A stretch of DNA of 6,128 nt from Candidatus Omnitrophota bacterium (lineage in GTDB: Bacteria > Omnitrophota > Gorgyraeia > Duberdicusellales > 4484-171). The position numbers and the translations under genes were made by a program. Positions within the stretch are counted from its first letter, which is position 1; every line of letters begins with the position of its first letter. The DNA is taken from the NCBI GenBank assembly GCA_028710385.1, contig JAQTUC010000088.1, positions 1 to 6,128 of the forward strand, written 5' to 3'. A model generated the notes under the pieces. It was given only the letters and a program-made list of their open reading frames with translations. It had not been told where the DNA came from and ran no database searches. Of this stretch, positions 1 to 5,180 are shown piece after piece.

Positions 1-723
1 AAGATAACCGGAGTGGAATTTGACGCAGTTGTGCATTGCGCGGCATATACCGATGTGGATGGAGCGGAAAAAAATGCCAAAGAAGCATTTCTCATAAATG
101 AGGAAGGCACGCGAAACCTGACAGAGGCAATAAATAAGGACTGTCTTTTTATTTATATAAGCACTGACTATGTATTTGACGGTAATAAGAAAACCGCATA
201 TACTGAGAAAGATGCCGTAAATCCCCTGAACGTTTACGGAAAATCAAAGCTGGCAGGGGAGAAAATTGTTTCCGGACTTAACAAGTATATAATCGTAAGA
301 ACCAGCTGGCTTTTCGGACCAAACGGAAAAAATTTTGTTTCTACAATCTCCAATGCAGCCAGAGAAAAAGAAACTATTGAAGTGGTTTGTGACCAGACAG
401 GTTCTCCTACATATGCCATTGATTTAGCCAAGGCGATATCTGATGTAATTGAGATATATTTTAAAAGAAGCGTTGATTCCGGTATCTATAACATCACGAA
501 TTCAGGTTTTTGCAGCTGGGCAGAGTTTTCCCGATGCATAATAAAGGAAGCAGGGTTAAACGCAAAAGTTAAAGAAATTAAATCCGAGGAGCTTGTCCGG
601 CCGGCAACCAGGCCCAAAAACTCAATGCTTTCAAAGGAAAAATTCAAAGCTTTGACCGGAAAAGAATTGCCAAAGTGGCAGGAAGCAGTTAAACATTACC
701 TTAGAAATTATGTGCTCAAATAA
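1..723 (+). CDS. rmlD: dTDP-4-dehydrorhamnose reductase RmlD, 5'-truncated by the window edge
   Basis: This cytoplasmic SDR reduces dTDP-4-dehydro-L-rhamnose to dTDP-L-rhamnose, the last step of the RmlABCD pathway. The frame is open from base 1 (240 codons, TAA at 721). The GTG at base 13 is an internal valine, because the preceding residues KITG run straight into the family block. Seen in order: CAAYTDVDGAE at about residues 13-23, STDYVFDG (bases 160-183), the catalytic YGKSK with Tyr at 235 and Lys at 247, RTSWLFGPNGKNFV, the DQTGSPTY substrate loop, and the C-terminal RPATRPKNSML block. RmlD is usually about 285-300 residues, so roughly 45-55 residues, including the N-terminal GxxGxxG cofactor loop, lie upstream. 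Only 11 bases separate it from the next gene, which suggests co-transcription. RmlA, RmlB and RmlC are not in the window and may lie upstream. The family call is very secure. Confidence 0.95.
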   Translation, partial: KITGVEFDAVVHCAAYTDVDGAEKNAKEAFLINEEGTRNLTEAINKDCLFIYISTDYVFDGNKKTAYTEKDAVNPLNVYGKSKLAGEKIVSGLNKYIIVRTSWLFGPNGKNFVSTISNAAREKETIEVVCDQTGSPTYAIDLAKAISDVIEIYFKRSVDSGIYNITNSGFCSWAEFSRCIIKEAGLNAKVKEIKSEELVRPATRPKNSMLSKEKFKALTGKELPKWQEAVKHYLRNYVLK

Positions 724-734
724 GAGGTGCCTTT

Positions 735-1703
735 ATGGACGAATTTAAAGGAAGAAAAGTTTTGGTTACAGGAGGAGCAGGGTTTATCGGCTCTCATATC
801 GTTGACAGACTGGTTAAAGAGGGAGCTTCCGTGACTGTTCTTGATAACCTTTGCTCCGGAAAAATTGAGAATATTGCGCAGAACAAAGATAAAATAAAAT
901 TTATACAAAAAGACTTAAGAGACGACTCTGCCCTTAATGAAGCGCTTTCCGGCATTGAACTTGTGTCCCATCAGGCAGCGCTTAGAAGTGTGCCTAAATC
1001 AATGGAAAGGCCGCTTGAATACCATGATGTTAATGTTACCGGAACGCTGAAGCTTTTTTTAAAAGCAAAAGAGAAAGGGGTAAAGCGTATCGCCATGGCA
1101 TCCAGCAGTTCTGTTTACGGCGAACGGTTTGATTTTCCGGAAAAAGAAAGCGATTGTGCAAAGCCTATTTCTCCCTATGCAGCAAGCAAACTTATTGATG
1201 AATATTATGCGTATCTTTTCAGCAAACAGTTTGGCCTTAGCGTTGTTTGTATGCGTTATTTTAACGTCTATGGCCCGGGGCAGTCCCTTGACGACGAATA
1301 TGCGGTAGTCATACCAAAGTTTATAACCTGTCTTTTGGAGGGTAAAAATCCTCCCATATACGGCGACGGAGAACAGGAAAGAGATTTTACCTATGTTGAA
1401 AATGTTGTTGAAGCGAACATGCGCGCATTAATTGCCCCGGATGCGGGCGGAGAAGTATTTAACATCGGCAACGGAGCGCCTAATTCGGTAAACGGCCTTT
1501 TAAGAACATTGAATAAAATAATGAATAAGAATATAAAAGCAACATATCTTCCGGAAAGAGCCGGAGATGTGCGTAAAACCCATTCAGACATAAGCAAAGC
1601 AGAAAAAATTTTAGGCTGGAAGCCAAAGATAGGCTTTGAAGAAGGGCTTAAAAAAACTGCGGAGTGGTTTAAGACAAACGAAAAACACTGGAAAAAAGGC
1701 TGA
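735..1703 (+). CDS. NAD-dependent UDP-hexose / UDP-N-acetylhexosamine 4-epimerase (GalE/WbpP-like extended SDR)
   Basis: A 322-residue cytoplasmic extended SDR, predicted to invert C4 of a UDP-sugar through a 4-keto intermediate with bound NAD. Visible motifs: TGGAGFIG at 12-19, the NAD-selecting acidic residue D37 (VLDN), HQAALRSVPKS at 79-89 (like the QAALxSVPRS stretch of WbpP/TviC proteins), SSSSVYG at 123-129, catalytic Y148xxxK152, RYFNVYGPGQ at 174-183, GDGEQERDFTYV at 210-221 and RAGDVRKTHSD at 275-285. Thr282 falls where E. coli GalE has bulky Tyr299, human GALE Cys307 and WbpP Ser306. A small residue there tends to admit N-acetylated sugars, so UDP-GlcNAc/GalNAc is plausible; that is inference, from an alignment by eye. 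The start is supported by GAGGTG at 724-729, which overlaps nothing and sits five bases before the ATG. Other possibilities are a UDP-glucose or UDP-glucuronate 4-epimerase. Confidence 0.85.
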   Translation: MDEFKGRKVLVTGGAGFIGSHIVDRLVKEGASVTVLDNLCSGKIENIAQNKDKIKFIQKDLRDDSALNEALSGIELVSHQAALRSVPKSMERPLEYHDVNVTGTLKLFLKAKEKGVKRIAMASSSSVYGERFDFPEKESDCAKPISPYAASKLIDEYYAYLFSKQFGLSVVCMRYFNVYGPGQSLDDEYAVVIPKFITCLLEGKNPPIYGDGEQERDFTYVENVVEANMRALIAPDAGGEVFNIGNGAPNSVNGLLRTLNKIMNKNIKATYLPERAGDVRKTHSDISKAEKILGWKPKIGFEEGLKKTAEWFKTNEKHWKKG

Positions 1704-1705
1704 GT

Positions 1706-2641
1706 ATGACAGTATTAATTACAGGAGGCGCTGGTTTTATCGGTTCGCATTTATGCAGGGCCTTTCTTGACAGGGGGGACAGCGTAATTTGCGTTGATAA
1801 TTTTATTACCGGCTCAAGGGAGAATGTTAAAAACCTTGCGGATAATAAGAATTTTAAGCTTATTGAGCACGATATCTCAATCCCTTTGTATAATATAAAC
1901 GAAAACATAGACTGGGTTCTGCATTTTGCTTCCCTTGCTTCGCCCAAGGATTATATAACTTATCCGATAAAAACTTTAAAATCCGGGTTGCTCGGGACGC
2001 ATAACTGCCTGGGTATCGCAAAAGCAAAAAAAGCAAAATTTTTCTTTGCTTCAACAAGCGAAGTTTACGGAGACCCGCTTATCCATCCGCAGACGGAAGA
2101 ATACTGGGGCAATGTAAATTGCATAGGTATACGCAGCTGCTACGATGAGAGTAAGCGCGCCGGAGAAGCATTGGCTTATGCCTATTACCGCCAGCACGCA
2201 ATAGACATAAGGGTGGTCAGGATTTTTAATACTTACGGGCCCAATATGCAGGCAGAAGACGGCAGGGTTGTTTCAAATTTTATTGTCCAGGCTCTAAAGG
2301 GAGAAGACCTTACCATTTATGGAAAAGGTAACCAAACCAGGTCTTTCTGCTATATCAGTGACCTCGTTAATGGGCTCTTAAAAATGATGCAGACTGACTA
2401 TAAAATGCCGGTAAATCTTGGCAATCCTAAAGAGTTTACGATAAAAGAGCTTGCCGAGCTAGTTTTAAAATTTACTAAATCAAAATCAAAGATAAAGTTT
2501 ATGCCTTTGCCAGAAGACGATCCAAAGAAAAGAAAACCGGATATCGCAAAAGCCGAAAAGTTACTTAAATGGCAGCCCAAAATTTCACTGGAAGAAGGGC
2601 TTGAAAAAACCATAGAATATTTTAGCGCAAAATTAGGCTGA
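1706..2641 (+). CDS. uxs: UDP-glucuronate decarboxylase (UDP-xylose synthase)
   Basis: A 311-residue SDR expected to oxidise UDP-glucuronate at C4, decarboxylate it and reduce the keto-pentose to UDP-xylose (EC 4.1.1.35). Seen: TGGAGFIGSH at 6-15, VDNF at 30-33, the family block HFASLASPKDY at 73-83, STSEVYGDPLIHPQ at 116-129 with Thr117 and Glu119, EEYWGNVN at 131-138, the catalytic Y146DESK150, RIFNTYGPNM at 172-181, EDGRVVSNFI at 184-193 and GNQTRSFCYISDL at 208-220. RKPDI at 276-280 has Arg276 where UXS and the decarboxylase domain of ArnA carry the catalytic-site arginine. Length is typical of the soluble bacterial form, with no membrane anchor. The ATG lies two bases after the previous stop, with AAAGG at 1695-1699 as ribosome site, so translation is probably coupled. 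An ArnA-like enzyme stopping at the 4-keto-pentose is possible but less likely, because the protein is standalone. Confidence 0.93.
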   Translation: MTVLITGGAGFIGSHLCRAFLDRGDSVICVDNFITGSRENVKNLADNKNFKLIEHDISIPLYNINENIDWVLHFASLASPKDYITYPIKTLKSGLLGTHNCLGIAKAKKAKFFFASTSEVYGDPLIHPQTEEYWGNVNCIGIRSCYDESKRAGEALAYAYYRQHAIDIRVVRIFNTYGPNMQAEDGRVVSNFIVQALKGEDLTIYGKGNQTRSFCYISDLVNGLLKMMQTDYKMPVNLGNPKEFTIKELAELVLKFTKSKSKIKFMPLPEDDPKKRKPDIAKAEKLLKWQPKISLEEGLEKTIEYFSAKLG

Positions 2642-2664
2642 TTTTACCTAAACTGGAGATTAAT

Positions 2665-3618
2665 ATGAGAGTTTTAATTACAGGAATAACTGGTTTCGTG
2701 GGTTCTCATTTTGCGGAATTTCTTTTAAACAAAACCGGCATTGAAGTGTACGGAATAATGCGCTGGCGCTCTGATACCAAAAACATAAACCACATAAAAG
2801 ATAAAATTTCTCTCTACGAAGCAGATTTAAGAGACCTTGTAAGCGTTAAGTCTGCGATTGATAAAATAAAGCCGGATAAAATATTCCATCTGGGAGCGCA
2901 GTCATTCGTTGGAAGCTCTTTTAACGCGCCGCAGGAAACCCTCACAACAAACATATTGGGCCAGTTAAATATTTTTGAGGCTGTGCGCTACCTGGGGATA
3001 AATCCTTTTATACAGGTTGCAGGCAGCAGCGAAGAGTACGGGCTTGTATATGAAAAGGAACTGCCCATTAAAGAAACAAATCCTTTGCGGCCGCTTTCTC
3101 CCTATGCTGTCAGTAAAGTAGCCCAGGATATGCTTGGTTTCCAGTATTTTAAAAGTTACGGATTAAATGTTGTGGTTACGCGCGCATTTAACCATACCGG
3201 CGTGCGCAGAGGAGAGCCTTTTGTATCTTCAAACTTTGCGAAACAGATTGCTTTAATTGAAAAAGGAAAACAGCAGCCTGTAATACGCGTAGGCAATCTT
3301 GATGCCATAAGGGATTTTACCGACGTAAGAGACATAGCTTCTGCGTATTGGCTGGCACTTGAGAAATGCAAACCCGGCGAAGTATACAATATATGCAGTT
3401 CAAAAGGATATAAAATAAGTAAGGTTCTTGAAACGCTTCTTTCTTATTCAAAGGCTAAAGTAGAAGTAAAACAGGATCCCGAGCGTATGCGGCCGTCAGA
3501 CGTGCCTGTGCTTATAGGAGACTGCACAAAGTTTAAACAAGCAACAGGCTGGGAGGCTAAGATACCGTTTGAGACAACGCTTCTGGATTTACTTAACTAC
3601 TGGAGAGCCAACGTATAA
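2665..3618 (+). CDS. GDP-mannose 4,6-dehydratase / GDP-4-keto-6-deoxymannose reductase family SDR
   Basis: A 317-residue NADP-type SDR predicted to act on GDP-mannose or its 4-keto-6-deoxy product. The cofactor loop is GITGFVG (7-13). Arg33 and Arg35 in MRWRSD replace the acidic residue of NAD-dependent relatives and suggest NADP(H). HLGAQSFV is at 75-82, GSSEEYGLV at 120-128 and the catalytic SPY147AVSK151 at 145-151. AFNHTGVRRGEPFV (174-187) is typical of the GMD/RMD group. Glu123 sits where the dehydratase has its catalytic glutamate, which points to GMD activity. The C-terminal block (QDPERMRPSDVP, then TGW and a closing LLNYWR) resembles the reductase Rmd instead. The choice between a dehydratase giving GDP-4-keto-6-deoxymannose and a reductase giving GDP-D-rhamnose is open; no second GMD-like gene is in the window. 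The start is set by GGAG at 2655-2658, six bases before the ATG. Confidence 0.85.
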   Translation: MRVLITGITGFVGSHFAEFLLNKTGIEVYGIMRWRSDTKNINHIKDKISLYEADLRDLVSVKSAIDKIKPDKIFHLGAQSFVGSSFNAPQETLTTNILGQLNIFEAVRYLGINPFIQVAGSSEEYGLVYEKELPIKETNPLRPLSPYAVSKVAQDMLGFQYFKSYGLNVVVTRAFNHTGVRRGEPFVSSNFAKQIALIEKGKQQPVIRVGNLDAIRDFTDVRDIASAYWLALEKCKPGEVYNICSSKGYKISKVLETLLSYSKAKVEVKQDPERMRPSDVPVLIGDCTKFKQATGWEAKIPFETTLLDLLNYWRANV

Positions 3619-3643
3619 TTTAAAAGTATAAAGGGAGTCAGCT

Positions 3644-4804
3644 ATGCCAAAGAAAATGAATATACCGCCCTTGGATTTAAAAAGAGAATATATTTTCGCT
3701 AAAAAAGAAATTGATAAGAACATAAAAGGTTGTCTTAAAAACCAGCACTGGATTTTGGGTGAGCCGGTAAAAGAGCTTGAGGCAAAAGTATCAAAGTACC
3801 TTAAGGCAAGGCATGCAATAGGCGTTGCTTCAGGAACAGACGCGTTGCTGATTGGTTTGCGGGCTTTGGCAATTAAGCTAAAAAATAAAGAGTATTTCAG
3901 CAAAGAAGATGAAATTATCACAACCCCCTTCACCTTTCTGGCAACTGCCGAAACTATCGTAAGAAGCGGGGCTACGCCTGTTTTTGCCGATATTAATCCA
4001 AAAAGTTTTAACATAGAGCCGGAAAATATTAAAAGAGCGATAAATAAAAATACAGTAGGGATTATTCCCGTGCATCTTTTCGGGCAATCCGCGCAGATGG
4101 ATAAAATTTCCCAGATTGCAAAGGAGAATAATCTTTTTGTCCTTGAAGATGTTGCACAGGCTTTCGGTGCCGAATCGCTAGGTAAAAAATCCGGAACAAT
4201 AGGCGAGTGCGGAGCTTTCAGCTTTTTCCCTTCAAAAAACCTTGGCTCTTACGGCGACGCCGGATTAATTGCGACAGAAGATGACCAGTTAGCTGACGTA
4301 ATTAAAATTCTGCGCGTTCACGGGCAATCGGGGCAGTATAACGCAAAATATATAGGATATAATTCGCGGCTTGATTCTATGCAGGCTGCTGTGCTGTTGG
4401 CTAAAATAAAATACATAGATAAATTCAATGGCTTGCGCATAAAAATTGCCCAAAGGTATTATGACGGCCTTAAGGATATAAAAGGCATACAACTTCCAAA
4501 TAGCGGCAATAAACTTCAAGATGCAAAATATGCGCATATTTACAATCTTTACACAATTAAGGTTAACCACTACAACCGCGACGAAATGCTTAAATTTTTA
4601 AATGACGCCGGCATACAAGCGCGCATTTATTACCCGCTTGCCTTACATAAAATGGAAGCATTTAAAACTGCTAAAATATCCGAAAGCCTTGCCAACGCTG
4701 AGGAGGCCTCAAAAACCGTCCTTTCTATTCCCATCAGCCCATTTTTAAAAAACCGGGAAGTGGATTATATCATTGAAAACATTAGGGTTTTTAACCATAA
4801 ATAG
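3644..4804 (+). CDS. DegT/DnrJ/EryC1/StrS family PLP-dependent sugar aminotransferase
   Basis: A 386-residue fold-type I aminotransferase, predicted to transfer an amino group (usually from glutamate) to a keto group on a nucleotide sugar. Seen: N-terminal IPPLDLKREY (7-16), HWILGEPVKELE (35-46), the phosphate-binding ASGTDAL (62-68), TTPFTFLATAE (93-103), PVHLFGQ (142-148), EDVAQAFGA (168-176) with Asp169 facing the pyridine nitrogen, and FFPSKNLGSYGDAG with Schiff-base Lys198. The C-terminal half has IGYNSRLDSMQAA and IQARIYYPLALHK, the substrate-facing region of WbpE/ArnB-like enzymes. Residues about 76-89 form a charged loop, longer than the short GxGxGDEVI turn of many relatives. The first ATG is preferred over the ATG at 3656 because GGGAG at 3633-3637 is correctly spaced. 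Substrate is not deducible. A 4-keto or 3-keto UDP- or dTDP-sugar is likely; the UDP-4-keto-pentose related to the neighbouring UXS is a possibility. Confidence 0.92.
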   Translation: MPKKMNIPPLDLKREYIFAKKEIDKNIKGCLKNQHWILGEPVKELEAKVSKYLKARHAIGVASGTDALLIGLRALAIKLKNKEYFSKEDEIITTPFTFLATAETIVRSGATPVFADINPKSFNIEPENIKRAINKNTVGIIPVHLFGQSAQMDKISQIAKENNLFVLEDVAQAFGAESLGKKSGTIGECGAFSFFPSKNLGSYGDAGLIATEDDQLADVIKILRVHGQSGQYNAKYIGYNSRLDSMQAAVLLAKIKYIDKFNGLRIKIAQRYYDGLKDIKGIQLPNSGNKLQDAKYAHIYNLYTIKVNHYNRDEMLKFLNDAGIQARIYYPLALHKMEAFKTAKISESLANAEEASKTVLSIPISPFLKNREVDYIIENIRVFNHK

Positions 4805-4830
4805 CCGGTTTTGATACGCAGGAAAGCGTC

Positions 4831-4858
4831 TTGACATATGCTGATACCTTGCTATAAT
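4831..4858 (+). promoter_or_regulatory. Consensus sigma70-type promoter with extended -10
   Basis: The -35 hexamer TTGACA is at 4831-4836 and the -10 hexamer TATAAT at 4853-4858. Both match consensus at every position, with a 16-bp spacer. A TG at 4850-4851 one base before the -10 makes it an extended -10. Transcription should start near 4864-4867. It lies 27 bases after the aminotransferase stop and drives the second unit (helix-turn-helix gene plus SDR). No U-tract terminator precedes it, so read-through from the upstream operon is also likely. Confidence 0.85.
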
Positions 4859-4864
4859 TCTTTA

Positions 4865-4997
4865 GTTTGGTTGAAACATTATATATATCCCCATCGTAGT
4901 AATTAAGGCGGCAGTTGCCTTTCTCTGTAATAATATCGGACAAAAAGGCCCCCGGGAATTTAAAATTCAGGCAGTAACTATTTGCCGAAAACCTTAT
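4865..4997 (+). promoter_or_regulatory. Long 5' leader, candidate structured cis-regulatory region
   Basis: About 130 nt separate the predicted transcription start from the first start codon, far longer than any other gap here. The leader has no ATG. Several short pairings are visible: AAGGC 4905-4909 with GCCTT 4917-4921; GAATT 4956-4960 with AATTC 4964-4968; GGCA 4970-4973 with TGCC 4983-4986; and an outer AAGG 4945-4948 with CCTT 4992-4995. The 7-nt loop of the first hairpin can instead pair with 4982-4986, just upstream of the start codon, as a pseudoknot that excludes the third hairpin. I do not recognise a known riboswitch core. The stems are short (4-5 bp), so the structure is tentative; the long leader itself is well supported by the promoter. 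Confidence 0.45.
4905..4921 (+). promoter_or_regulatory. ops/JUMPstart-like octamer inside a leader hairpin
   Basis: GGCGGCAG at 4907-4914 differs at one base from GGCGGTAG, the core of the ops element. In enterobacterial polysaccharide operons that element recruits the NusG paralogue RfaH to paused polymerase. It sits about 40-45 nt into the leader of a nucleotide-sugar unit, the expected place. It is enclosed by a 5-bp stem (AAGGC/GCCTT) with a 7-nt loop, followed by a weakly pyrimidine-rich run. The bases after the octamer do not match the rest of the 12-base ops consensus (CGTG), so chance is quite possible. Confidence 0.25.
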
Positions 4998-5180
4998 ATG
5001 AAAGTTATATCCAACGAAATTTATACTCTTAAGGAAGCGGAAAAAATATTAAAACTAAGCCGGTCAACCATACTTCGGCTTATTAAAAAAAGTAAATTCC
5101 GTACGGCAAAAATCGGGCGTCAGCATAGAATTTTGGGCAGTGAGATTCTGAAAATGATAGAAGACGCGGGGCAATCGTGA
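4998..5180 (+). CDS. Small excisionase-type helix-turn-helix DNA-binding protein
   Basis: A 60-residue basic protein matching the excisionase/MerR-like helix-turn-helix family (HTH_17 type). The predicted layout is: YTLKEAEKIL (9-18) as first helix; SRSTILRLIKK (21-31) as turn and recognition helix; a basic wing KFRTAKIGRQHRI (33-45); and a short last helix EILKMIE (49-55). There is no effector, dimerisation or integrase domain, and no integrase or phage gene nearby, so a local transcription factor is likelier than a recombination factor. The ATG at 4998 is the only sensible start, since no other ATG, GTG or TTG lies in the first half of the frame. It lacks a recognisable Shine-Dalgarno, so initiation may be weak or controlled by the leader. 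Its TGA overlaps the next gene's ATG by one base, tying its expression to the downstream SDR. Its target is unknown; autoregulation is possible. Confidence 0.82.
   Translation: MKVISNEIYTLKEAEKILKLSRSTILRLIKKSKFRTAKIGRQHRILGSEILKMIEDAGQS

Noticed and set aside
13..15. GTG as the start codon of rmlD
   Set aside because: The frame is open to base 1, and the residues encoded after it belong to the middle of the Rossmann domain. The true start is outside the window.
1767..1772. TTGACA inside the UXS gene as an internal promoter
   Set aside because: The only good -10-like sequence (GATAAT at about 1796) is too far away at about 23 bp, and the hexamer is explained by coding sequence.
3589..4014. 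Open frame of 141 codons on the minus strand
   Set aside because: It lies antisense to the aminotransferase, which has full family motifs. Its translation shows no recognisable domain, and it reads as a frame shadow. The other minus-strand frames (e.g. 1669-1947, 4289-4570) were rejected for the same reason.
4816..4829. Hairpin ACGC/GCGT as terminator of the first operon
   Set aside because: The stem is only 4 bp and no T-run follows; the -35 element begins right after it.
4875..4997. N-terminal extension of the helix-turn-helix protein into the leader
   Set aside because: The frame is open upstream to a TGA at 4872, but it has no ATG, GTG or TTG and no ribosome site. An open stretch of this length is not improbable in this composition.
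4865..4997. Known riboswitch (c-di-GMP, fluoride, TPP, cobalamin) in the leader
   Set aside because: I looked for the conserved cores of these classes by eye and none is present; an Rfam scan would settle it.
4998..5180. Excisionase gene as evidence for an integrated phage or element
   Set aside because: No integrase, attachment-site repeat, transposase or phage gene is visible, and both neighbours are sugar-nucleotide genes.
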